Assembly (NCBI RefSeq): GCF_014205255.1
Contig: NZ_JACHNE010000001.1
Coordinates: 7,068,001-7,132,000 of the forward strand
DNA length: 64,000 nucleotides
Origin: Streptomyces caelestis
GTDB taxonomy: Bacteria; Actinomycetota; Actinomycetes; Streptomycetales; Streptomycetaceae
Direction of reading: 5' to 3'
The notes beneath the pieces are model-generated. The model was not told where the DNA came from and did not search any database. It was given only the letters and a program-made list of their open reading frames with translations. Of this stretch, positions 17,172 through 25,934 are shown in pieces. How positions within the stretch are numbered: the stretch's first letter is position 1; each line of letters begins with the position of its first letter. The position numbers and the translations under genes are program-made.

Positions 17172-17948
17172 ATGAACGCGTTGCGGCTGTGGTGCAAGAG
17201 CGATGAGGTCCGGATGTGGGTGCTGTGCCTGCCTCCGGGAGGCGGCAGCGCCCAGCAGTTCCGGAGCTGGTCCGATCGGCTCCCGCCGGTACTCGGGGTG
17301 GCCGCCGTGGAACTGCCCGGTCACGGCTCGCGCTCCGACGAGCCGGCGCCCACCGACCTCGATGCCCTGCTCGACGAGCTGGCCGCGGACGTCGTCCCGC
17401 TCCTCGGCCGCCCCGTCATGCTCTTCGGGCACAGCATGGGCGCCGTCCTCGCCGTGGACCTTGCCCGCAAGCTGCGCGCCGCGCGCGGCTGGCGTCCCGC
17501 GGCCTTGGCCGCCGCCGCGAGCGAGCCGCCCGACCGGCCGCTGCCCGCCGGGCTCTGCACCGCCTCCGACGAGGAACTGACCGGCCTGCTGCACGCCTGG
17601 GGCGGCACCTCCGGCGAACTGCTCGCGGACCGGCGCTACCTCGCCGAGGTTCTCCCCGTGGTCCGCGCCGACCTGGCTCTCATGACGGGCCGCGCGCACC
17701 GGGACGAGGCGCCGCTGGACTGCCCTGTGCACACCTACCTCGGCGAGGACGACACCACCGTCGACGCGAAGGAGGCGGCCGAGGGCTGGGCACGGCAGAC
17801 CCGGGCCGGCCACACAGTCCGGACCTTCCCCGGCGGCCATTTCTTCCCCCATGAGCCGCAGGAACAGATGCTCACCGCCCTGGTCGAGGACGCCGACGCG
17901 GCCGTCGACGGCAGGCTGCGGGCGGCAGAAGGAGTGACACATGGCTGA
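17172..17948 (+). CDS. type II thioesterase
   Basis: 258 aa from ATG 17172; a TTG at 17139 in frame is an alternative start. It has LPPGGGSAQQF near the start, the nucleophile elbow FGHSMGA, and a final GGHFFPHE histidine, the standard type II thioesterase (GrsT/RifR-like) layout. These enzymes clear wrongly loaded carrier domains. It overlaps the next NRPS gene by 8 bases and is the first gene of operon B. Confidence 0.9.
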   Translation: MNALRLWCKSDEVRMWVLCLPPGGGSAQQFRSWSDRLPPVLGVAAVELPGHGSRSDEPAPTDLDALLDELAADVVPLLGRPVMLFGHSMGAVLAVDLARKLRAARGWRPAALAAAASEPPDRPLPAGLCTASDEELTGLLHAWGGTSGELLADRRYLAEVLPVVRADLALMTGRAHRDEAPLDCPVHTYLGEDDTTVDAKEAAEGWARQTRAGHTVRTFPGGHFFPHEPQEQMLTALVEDADAAVDGRLRAAEGVTHG

Positions 17949-20900
17949 CCCCGGCAGGACCGCCGAGGAACCCACGGGCCGCGCGGGCGGACTCTCGCCC
18001 GAACGCCGCGCCCTGCTCACGATGGAACTGGCCCGGCGGCGCACCGCGGCAAACCGGCCGGTGCGCCTGCCGCGCACGGACCCCGAGCCACGCTTCCCGC
18101 TCTCCTACGCCCAGGAGCGGCTCTGGTTCCTCGACCAGGCTGACCCGGGCTCCACCGCCTATGTGATGCCCGGTGCGCTGCGCCTGTGCGGACCGCTGGA
18201 CCGGCAGGCGCTCCGGCAGGCCCTCGACGAGATCGTGCGCCGTCACGAGGCACTGCGTACCACTTTCCCGTCCGAGGGCGGGCGGCCCGAGCAGTGCGTG
18301 GGCCGGCCGCGCCCGGTGCTGCTCCCGGTCACCGACCTCGGCGCCGCGGACGCCGCCGGCCAGGAGGCCGCCGTCGCGGAACAGAGCCGCGCGGAGGCGG
18401 CCGAGCCGTTCGACCTCACTCGCGACCTGCTGCTGCGAGCCCGGCTGCTGAGGCTGGCCGACGACCACCACGTCCTCCTGCTGAGCCTGCATCACATCGC
18501 CGCCGACGGCTGGTCGCTCGGCGTCCTGATGCGCGAGGTCGGTGTCCTCTACAACGCCTTCCACAAGGGCGAGCCGCCCGTGCTCGCCGACCTGGACGTG
18601 CAGTACGCCGACTACGCCGTATGGCAGCGCGGCTGGCTCGACCAGGGCCCGCTGGAGGAACAGCTGGGGTACTGGCGCGCACGCCTCGAAGGGGCACCGG
18701 TACTCGAACTGCCCACCGACTTCTCCCACACCGCACCCCGGACCTGGCAGGGCGCGTCGGTGCCGCTGACGGTGCACCCGCCGCTGTGGCAAGAGGTGGC
18801 CCGGCTTGCCAAGGCGTCGGGAGCGACCCCCTACATGGTGCTCGTGGCCGCGTTCGCCGTGGTGCTCTCCCGATGGAGCGGCCAGCAGGACGTGGTCATC
18901 GGCTCTCCGACGGCGGGACGCAGCCACCCCGAGCTGGAACCGCTCGTGGGCTTCTTCGTCAACACGCTGCCGCTGCGGGTTGACGCCTCGGGAGCACCGT
19001 CGTTCGCACAGTTGATCGAACGGGTCCGTGCCACCTGCACCGACGCCTACGGACACCAGGACGTCCCGTTCGAGAGGCTGGTGCAGGGACTGCGCCCGGA
19101 GCGCTCCCAGGGGCCGGTCCCGCTCGTGCAGGTGATGCTCGCACTGCGCGACACCCCGGCCGAGGATCTCGCGCTCACCGGCCTGGAGACGGAGGAACTG
19201 GAGGTGGCCCTCACCGGCGCCGCCAGCAAGTTCGACCTCGTGCTCGACCTCGTCCCGGCCCGGGACGGCGGGCTCGGCGGCCGGGTCGAGTTCAGCACCG
19301 ACCTGTTCGAGGCCGCCACGGCACAGCGCATCGGACAAGCGCTCCTGTGCACGCTGACGGCCGCCGTCGCCGACCCGGAACTGCCGGTGGACCGGCTGCC
19401 GCTGCTGGCGGACGAGGAACGCGCCCGGATCCTCGGCGAGCTCTCCGGCGACGGCGACGCGAGCGCCGCCGACACGGCAGGCTGCCTGCACCCCCTGATC
19501 GACCGCACCGCACAACAGCTCCCTGACCGGCCCGCGGTGGTGAGCGGCGACACCGTCCTCACCTACCGTGAGCTGGTCGAACGCGCCAACGCCCTCGCAC
19601 ACGAACTCCGGCAGCTCGGCGCCGGCCCCGAACGGCTCGTGGGTGTTTGCCTGCCGAAGTCGGCGGACATGGTCGTCGCACTCCTCGGCATCCTCAAGGC
19701 GGGCGCCGGCTACATGCCGCTCGACCCCCGCTACCCCCGGCACCGTGTCGAGCTGATGGTCCGAGACTCGCAGGTACCCATCGTCATCACCGACCGAGCC
19801 GTCGCGGGCGGTGACCTGCTCACCGCACCGGACGGCGACGGGCCCCGGCTGGTTCTCGTCGACGAATTCACGCAGCGCCGGGCCGACCCACCGCCCGAAC
19901 TCGCCGCCGAGCGCACCCTGGCCTACGTCATCTACACCTCCGGCTCCACCGGTGTGCCGAAGGGATCGGCCAACGAACACGGCGGCGTCGTCAACACCCT
20001 GCTCGGGCTCAACCGCTGCCTCGGCCTGGAGTCGTCCGACCGGATGCTGGCGATCTCCTCGCTGAACTACGACATGTCCGTGTACGAGATCTTCGGCCCG
20101 CTGCTGGCCGGCGGATGCGTGGTCGTGCCCCACGACATCGAGGTCACCGACCCCGAACGGCTGCGCCGCCTGCTCATCGACGCCCGCGTGACGGCGTGGA
20201 GCAGCGCCCCCGCGCTCCTGGAACTGCTGGTCCAGCACGCGGACGGGCACGGCGGCCTGCCGGGCAGTGCGCTGCGGCTCGCCGTACTCGGCGGCGACCG
20301 GCCCTCGCCGACCCTCGCGGACCGGCTGGCCGGACTGGTTCCTGACGTCCGCCTGTTCAACCTGGCCGGGATGACGGAGACCTCGTACTGCACGCTGTAC
20401 CACCTGGTGCGTCGCCCCGAGCCGATCCCGGGCAGCATCCCGTGGGGGCGCCCGCTGCCCAACCAGCGGGTGTACGTGCTGGACGGGCACGGCGAGCCGG
20501 TCCCGGTCGGGGTGCGCGGCGAGCTCTTCGTCGGCGGCGCCGCGGTGCGCCGCGGCTACTGGCGCAGGCCCGGCCTGACCGCCCAGCGGTTCGTGCCCGA
20601 TCCGTTCGGCGCGGCGGCGGGCGGGCGCCTGTACCGCACCGGCGACGCCGCGCGGTGGCGCCCCAGCGGCGAGCTGGAGTTCCACGGTCGGCTCGACCAC
20701 CAGGTGAAGCTGCGCGGACTGCGGATCGAGCCCGGCGAGATCGAGGCCGCGCTCGCCGGCCATCCCGACGTGGAGCGGTGCGTCGTGCTGATGCGCGGTG
20801 CGGACCAGGACCAGCGCCTCGTCGCCTACCTCACCGCCTCGGGGCTGCTGCCGCCGAGCACCGGCGAACTGCGGCGCTTCCTGCTCGACCGGCTGCCCGA

Positions 20901-21348
20901 CCACATGGTCCCGTCGGTCTTCGTACTGCTGGACCGGCTGCCGCTGCTGCCCAGCGGCAAGCTCGACCGCTCGGCCCTTCCGGAGCCCGCCGCGATACGG
21001 CCCGACCTGGCCCCGACCTACGTCGAACCGTCCGAACCCCTGGATCGGGTGTTGGCGGACATCTGGGCCGACGTGCTGAAGGTGGACCGGGTCGGTACCG
21101 GCGACGACTTCTTCGAACTGGGCGGCCACTCGCTGCTGGTGACCCAGGTGGCCTCCCGTATCCGCGACCTGTTCCGGGTGGACCTCTCCATCCGCGCGTT
21201 CCTCGCCGCGAGCAGCCTGTCGGCCCTGGCCGCCCAGCTGAGAGCGGCCGCGGAGCTGGAGGGACGTGACGCGGACCGTACGGCGGAAGTGGTACTCCAG
21301 GTAAGCACCCTGAGCCAGGACCAGGTGAGCAGGCGGTTGGCCGAATGA
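17941..21348 (+). CDS. NRPS module C-A-PCP
   Basis: 1135 aa. C domain at about residues 50-480 with intact HHIAADGWSLG (near 183), A domain at about 515-1010, PCP serine near 1061 (LGGHSLLV). The A domain has YTSGSTGVPKG and YRTGD but its fifth core reads GMTET instead of GPTE, and its LGGDRPS segment recalls the branch that includes Cys- and aryl-acid-like A domains. The hand-read pocket is about D-M-Y-S-V-G-L-Y-C, with no clear prediction. No tailoring domain. ATGA overlap with the next NRPS. Confidence 0.93.
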   Translation: MADPGRTAEEPTGRAGGLSPERRALLTMELARRRTAANRPVRLPRTDPEPRFPLSYAQERLWFLDQADPGSTAYVMPGALRLCGPLDRQALRQALDEIVRRHEALRTTFPSEGGRPEQCVGRPRPVLLPVTDLGAADAAGQEAAVAEQSRAEAAEPFDLTRDLLLRARLLRLADDHHVLLLSLHHIAADGWSLGVLMREVGVLYNAFHKGEPPVLADLDVQYADYAVWQRGWLDQGPLEEQLGYWRARLEGAPVLELPTDFSHTAPRTWQGASVPLTVHPPLWQEVARLAKASGATPYMVLVAAFAVVLSRWSGQQDVVIGSPTAGRSHPELEPLVGFFVNTLPLRVDASGAPSFAQLIERVRATCTDAYGHQDVPFERLVQGLRPERSQGPVPLVQVMLALRDTPAEDLALTGLETEELEVALTGAASKFDLVLDLVPARDGGLGGRVEFSTDLFEAATAQRIGQALLCTLTAAVADPELPVDRLPLLADEERARILGELSGDGDASAADTAGCLHPLIDRTAQQLPDRPAVVSGDTVLTYRELVERANALAHELRQLGAGPERLVGVCLPKSADMVVALLGILKAGAGYMPLDPRYPRHRVELMVRDSQVPIVITDRAVAGGDLLTAPDGDGPRLVLVDEFTQRRADPPPELAAERTLAYVIYTSGSTGVPKGSANEHGGVVNTLLGLNRCLGLESSDRMLAISSLNYDMSVYEIFGPLLAGGCVVVPHDIEVTDPERLRRLLIDARVTAWSSAPALLELLVQHADGHGGLPGSALRLAVLGGDRPSPTLADRLAGLVPDVRLFNLAGMTETSYCTLYHLVRRPEPIPGSIPWGRPLPNQRVYVLDGHGEPVPVGVRGELFVGGAAVRRGYWRRPGLTAQRFVPDPFGAAAGGRLYRTGDAARWRPSGELEFHGRLDHQVKLRGLRIEPGEIEAALAGHPDVERCVVLMRGADQDQRLVAYLTASGLLPPSTGELRRFLLDRLPDHMVPSVFVLLDRLPLLPSGKLDRSALPEPAAIRPDLAPTYVEPSEPLDRVLADIWADVLKVDRVGTGDDFFELGGHSLLVTQVASRIRDLFRVDLSIRAFLAASSLSALAAQLRAAAELEGRDADRTAEVVLQVSTLSQDQVSRRLAE

Positions 21349-24300
21349 GTACGCACCTCACTGCTGATCAGCGCAGGCTGCTCGACCGGCTTCTCGACGA
21401 ACAGACGGACCGGCCGGCCCCGGCCGCACTCGCGGCGGGCAGAGCGGACCGCGCCCACGCGGAGCTGTCCTCCGCACAATCCAGGATCTGGTTCTTCGAC
21501 CAGGTCAGGCCCGGCTCGTCCCTCTACACCATCACCGGCGTCGCGCGGCTGCGCGGTGCGCTCGACACCGACGTGCTGCGGCGCGCGCTCGACGAGGTGC
21601 TCCGCAGGCACGAGGTGCTGCGCACCACCTACCACGGTGAAGACGAGCCCTGGGCCCGCGTCGAAGAGGCGGGACCCCTCGAGATGAGCGTGACGGACCT
21701 GTCCGGGCTGCCCGAGGAGAGCCGCGGGCGTGCCCTGCGGGAGCGCCTCGACGCGGAGGCGGCGCGTCCGTTCGACCTCTCCCGGGACCGGATGCTGCGC
21801 AGCGCCCTGCTGCGTCTCACCCCCGACGAATACCTCCTCCAGCTGTCGATGCACCACATCGCGGCCGACGGCTGGTCGCTCGGCGTGCTGGTGAGAGAGC
21901 TCGGCGCGCTCTACACCGCCTTCCGACAGGGACAGAAGTCGCCGCTGCCCGAACTGGCCGTGCAGTACGCCGACTACGCCGCGTGGCAGCGGGAGCGGCT
22001 CGCCGAGCCCCGCCACACCGAACTGCTGAACACCTGGACCGAGCGGCTGGCCGACGTCGGCCCGCTCGACCTGGTGACCGACCGACCGCGGCAGGAGACG
22101 GAGTCCTTCGCCGGGGCCTGGGCCCGCCTGGAGCTGCCGGCGGACCTCGTCGAGCGGGTCAAGGAGTTCGCCGACGCCGAACGGGTGACTCCCTACATGG
22201 TGCTGACGGCGGCCTTCGCCGCGGTCCTGGCACGGTGGAGCGCCGGGGCCGAGGACGTCGTGCTCGGCTGCGCTGTCGCCGGACGCAACCGGGTCGAGAT
22301 CGAGCCGCTCATCGGCTTCTTCGTCAACACCCTGCTGCTCCGTCTCGACCTGGGCGGCGACCCGTCGTTCCGTACCGTGGTCGCCCGCGCCAAGGACGCG
22401 TGCACCGACGGGTACGCCGGGCAGGACGTGCCGTTCGAGCAGATCGTGGAGGTACTCAGGCCGGAACGCGACCCCGGGGCACGGGTGCCGCTCGTGCGGC
22501 ACATGCTGGTGCTGCACAACAGCCCCCGGCCCCGCCTCGAACTGCCGGGTCTCGACGTGACCGTGCTGCCGGTGGAGACCGGCACGGCCAAGTTCGAGCT
22601 CCAGCTGGAGCTCGCCCCCACCCCCGAGGGCGCACTGAGCGGCTGGATCGAGTTCTCGCGCGAACTGTTCGACGAGGCCACTGTGGCCGGGATGGCCGGG
22701 GCCTTCCGTCTGCTGCTGGCCGACGGGGTGGAGCGGCCCCACACCCCGGTCCGCTCTCTGCGGATCCTCGGTGACGACGACGAGGAGCTGGTCCAGCAGC
22801 AGTGGAGTGGAGTGCGGGCGGGGGCGGTGGGCGACGGCTGTCTGCACCGGCTCTTCGAGCGCACGGCCGACGAGCGGCCCGCGGCCCCCGCAGTGGTGCA
22901 CGACGGCACCGTGGAGACCTACGCTCAGCTGGAACGGCGCGCGAACCGGCTGGCCCACTGCCTGCTGGCACGGGGCGTGGGAGCCGAGGATGTGGTCGGG
23001 ATCGCCCTGCCCCGCTCCACGGACGCGATCGCCGCGATGCTCGGCGTACTCAAGGCAGGTGCGGCCTATCTGCCGCTCGACCCGGACCACCCGCCGCACC
23101 GCCTCGCCAAGGTCGCCGCCGACGCCGCCGCCCGCGTCGTGATCACGGCGTCCGACACCGCGGCCGGTGACCTGGCGGCGGCCGCGGGGGACGAACTGAC
23201 GGCACCGGTCGCGCTGAGCGTGCACGACGACGCGGTGCAGCGGGCCGCCGACACCCGGCCCGACGTGACCGTGCTGCCCGGCAACAGCGCGTACGTGCTG
23301 TACACCTCCGGATCGACCGGGCAGCCGAAGGGCGCCGTCAACGAGCACGCCGCCGTGGTCAACCGGATCCTGTGGATGCAGCGGGCCTACCGGCTGGAAC
23401 CGGACGAGGCGGTGCTGCACAAGACGCCGCTCGGCTTCGATGTGTCGGGCTGGGAGTGGCTCTGGCCGCTCGCGGCCGGGGCACGCATCGTGGTGGCCGG
23501 AGCGGACGGCCGGCGCGACCCCGCGCTCATCACCCGGCTGATCCGCGAACACTCGGTGACGACCTGCCACTTCGTCCCGTCGATGCTGCGGATCTTCCTG
23601 GAGGAGCCGACGGCGGCCGACTGCGCGGACGTGCTGCGCCGGGTGGTGTGCAGCGGAGAGGCGCTGCCGCCCGGGTCGGTCCGGCGGGCCCGCGAGGTGC
23701 TGCCGGGCGTGGAGCTGTACAACCTCTACGGCCCGACCGAGGCGGCCATCGACGTCACCGCTTGGACCGTGCCGGGGGACGCCGGCGCCGACGGGGCCGC
23801 CCGCCTGCCGATCGGCACGCCGATCGCGGGAGCACGGACCTACGTCCTCGACGAGCACATGCGTCCCGTGCCGCCCGGAGCGCCGGGGGAGCTGTTCCTC
23901 GGCGGCAGTCCAGTGGGCCGCGGCTATCTGAGGCGGCCGGGGCTCACCGCAGAACGCTTCGTGCCCGATCCTTTCACCCCGGGGCAGCGGCTCTACCGCA
24001 CCGGCGACCGCGCGCGCTGGCTGCACGACGGCTCGCTCGACTTCCTCGGCCGGCTGGATGCCCAGCTCAAGATCCGCGGCCAGCGCATCGAACCCGGCGA
24101 GGTCGAGGCGGTGCTGTCGGCCAACCCGGTCGTCGAGCAGGCCGCCGCGATCCCGTACCGCGACGCGGCGGGCGATCTCCAGCTGGCAGCCTTCGTCAGC
24201 CTGCGGGACGACGCCGTGGCATCGGCCGCCGATGGACACGCGGAACAGCCGACCGGCGAGGACGAGGGCGGGAACGGGGCGCACGTCGACCGGTGGCGCA

Positions 24301-25934
24301 CCGTCTTCGACGAGACGTATCGCGGCTCCGCACCCGACGACCCCAGGTTCGACATCGCGGGCTGGGTGGATTCCGCCACCGGTGACCCGCTGCCCGCGCA
24401 CGAAATGCGGGCATGGGTGGACGAGACGGTGGAACGGATCGCCGCACTGCGGCCGCAGCGGGTACTGGAGATCGGCTGCGGCACGGGTCTGCTGCTGTTC
24501 CGGCTGGCACCCGGCTGCGAGCTGTACTGCGGCACCGACATCTCCGCCGAGGCAGTCGAGTCGCTGCGCACGCACACCCAGGGGCTCGAAGGGGCGAAGA
24601 TCGAGCTGTCGCAGGCCGCAGCCGACGACTTCTCAGGACGGCCGCCGGGCAGCTTCGACACCGTCGTCCTCAACTCGGTCGCGCAGTACTTCCCTGACGT
24701 CGACTACCTGGTACGCGTGGTACGCGGTGCCCTGCGGATGCTCAGCCCCGGCGGGCACCTGTTCATCGGGGATGTACGCAATCTGCTCCTCCTCGAAGAG
24801 CTGCACACCTCGATCCTGCTGCACCGGCTGCCGCCCGACACACCCGTGAGCACCCTGCGGCGCCTGGTCGCCCAGCAGGTCGCACGCGAGGAGGAACTGA
24901 TCGTGCACCCGGCCTTGTTCGAGGCCGTCGCGGGCGCCGGTGCCGTCACCGTCGTCGCCAAGTCCTCCCCGTACCGCAACGAGCTGACCCGCTTCCGCTA
25001 CGACGTGATCATCAGCGCGGACCCGCCCGGGGAGCCGCTCCGGCCGGCCACGGAGGGCTGGACGGCCTGGCCCGGGCCCTCCGCGTTGCCGGACGACGGC
25101 GCTGCCCAGTCGTTCGGCTGGCTCGGCGTACCCGACGGCCGGCTGCGGGAGGACCTGCTCGCCGTCCGGCTGATGCACGCCGCCGGGGCAGGGGAGACCA
25201 TCGGTGGGCTGCGGCGCGCCATGGCCGCCGCCGAGCACGGCGCGGCGGCCGATCCTGCCGCCCTGGCCGAGCGGGCCGACGCGGCCGGCTACCGGATGCT
25301 GCCCAGGCTGCGTGCCGAACCGGGCACTCTCGACCTGGAGTTCACCGCACCCGGCCACTCGCTCTCCGCGCCGCGACCACTGCCGCACCCCGTCACGGAC
25401 CCGGCCGGCTGGGACGCCTTCGTCAGTGATCCCCGGCGGGCGGTGCGGCGGCGCCTCACGGTGTCGGCGCTGCGCGACCATCTCGGCCGTGTGCTGCCCG
25501 ACTACATGGTGCCGGCCTCACTGATGGTGCTGCCGGAGTGGCCGCTCGGCCGCACCGGCAAGCTCGACCGCGCGGCGCTGCCGCCGCCCGACGGCCTGCG
25601 CCCCACCCTGGCGACCAGCTACGTCGCCCCGCGCTCCGAGACGGAACACCTCGTGGCACGCGTCTGGCGGGAGGTCCTGAACCTTGACCGGATCGGCGTC
25701 CACGACGACTTCTTCGCACTCGGAGGCCACTCGCTGCTCGCGGTCCAGCTCGTCGGCAGGCTCCGCGCCCGCCACGGGGACGGGCTCTCGATCGGCACAC
25801 TGCTGCGTGCGCCCACCATCGCGGCGGTCGCCGCACTCCTGGACCGGCCGTCGGCCGCGTCGCCCGCACCCGGCCCCATCCGGCGTGCCGAACGCCGCCC
25901 TGTCATCGGGACAAACCGGAAGGAGAGCCGATGA
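21345..25934 (+). CDS. NRPS module C-A(MT)-PCP, serine-like code with inserted methyltransferase
   Basis: 1529 aa. C domain at about residues 35-450 (MHHIAADGWSLG), A domain from about 480, PCP near 1465 (LGGHSLLA). Pocket residues read as D-V-W-H-V-S-L-I-D, essentially the known serine code. A SAM-dependent methyltransferase of about 240 residues (roughly 980-1220, VLEIGCGTGLLLF near 1040) splits the A domain between its eighth and ninth cores; A-domain sequence resumes before GRTGKLDRAAL. Methyltransferases at this site N-methylate the amino acid, so N-methylserine is predicted. It is coupled by ATGA on both sides. Confidence 0.94.
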   Translation: MSTHLTADQRRLLDRLLDEQTDRPAPAALAAGRADRAHAELSSAQSRIWFFDQVRPGSSLYTITGVARLRGALDTDVLRRALDEVLRRHEVLRTTYHGEDEPWARVEEAGPLEMSVTDLSGLPEESRGRALRERLDAEAARPFDLSRDRMLRSALLRLTPDEYLLQLSMHHIAADGWSLGVLVRELGALYTAFRQGQKSPLPELAVQYADYAAWQRERLAEPRHTELLNTWTERLADVGPLDLVTDRPRQETESFAGAWARLELPADLVERVKEFADAERVTPYMVLTAAFAAVLARWSAGAEDVVLGCAVAGRNRVEIEPLIGFFVNTLLLRLDLGGDPSFRTVVARAKDACTDGYAGQDVPFEQIVEVLRPERDPGARVPLVRHMLVLHNSPRPRLELPGLDVTVLPVETGTAKFELQLELAPTPEGALSGWIEFSRELFDEATVAGMAGAFRLLLADGVERPHTPVRSLRILGDDDEELVQQQWSGVRAGAVGDGCLHRLFERTADERPAAPAVVHDGTVETYAQLERRANRLAHCLLARGVGAEDVVGIALPRSTDAIAAMLGVLKAGAAYLPLDPDHPPHRLAKVAADAAARVVITASDTAAGDLAAAAGDELTAPVALSVHDDAVQRAADTRPDVTVLPGNSAYVLYTSGSTGQPKGAVNEHAAVVNRILWMQRAYRLEPDEAVLHKTPLGFDVSGWEWLWPLAAGARIVVAGADGRRDPALITRLIREHSVTTCHFVPSMLRIFLEEPTAADCADVLRRVVCSGEALPPGSVRRAREVLPGVELYNLYGPTEAAIDVTAWTVPGDAGADGAARLPIGTPIAGARTYVLDEHMRPVPPGAPGELFLGGSPVGRGYLRRPGLTAERFVPDPFTPGQRLYRTGDRARWLHDGSLDFLGRLDAQLKIRGQRIEPGEVEAVLSANPVVEQAAAIPYRDAAGDLQLAAFVSLRDDAVASAADGHAEQPTGEDEGGNGAHVDRWRTVFDETYRGSAPDDPRFDIAGWVDSATGDPLPAHEMRAWVDETVERIAALRPQRVLEIGCGTGLLLFRLAPGCELYCGTDISAEAVESLRTHTQGLEGAKIELSQAAADDFSGRPPGSFDTVVLNSVAQYFPDVDYLVRVVRGALRMLSPGGHLFIGDVRNLLLLEELHTSILLHRLPPDTPVSTLRRLVAQQVAREEELIVHPALFEAVAGAGAVTVVAKSSPYRNELTRFRYDVIISADPPGEPLRPATEGWTAWPGPSALPDDGAAQSFGWLGVPDGRLREDLLAVRLMHAAGAGETIGGLRRAMAAAEHGAAADPAALAERADAAGYRMLPRLRAEPGTLDLEFTAPGHSLSAPRPLPHPVTDPAGWDAFVSDPRRAVRRRLTVSALRDHLGRVLPDYMVPASLMVLPEWPLGRTGKLDRAALPPPDGLRPTLATSYVAPRSETEHLVARVWREVLNLDRIGVHDDFFALGGHSLLAVQLVGRLRARHGDGLSIGTLLRAPTIAAVAALLDRPSAASPAPGPIRRAERRPVIGTNRKESR

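Noticed and set aside
17872..24575. Two minus-strand frames of more than 1000 codons opposite operon B
   Set aside because: They mirror well-supported NRPS genes codon by codon and show no motifs.
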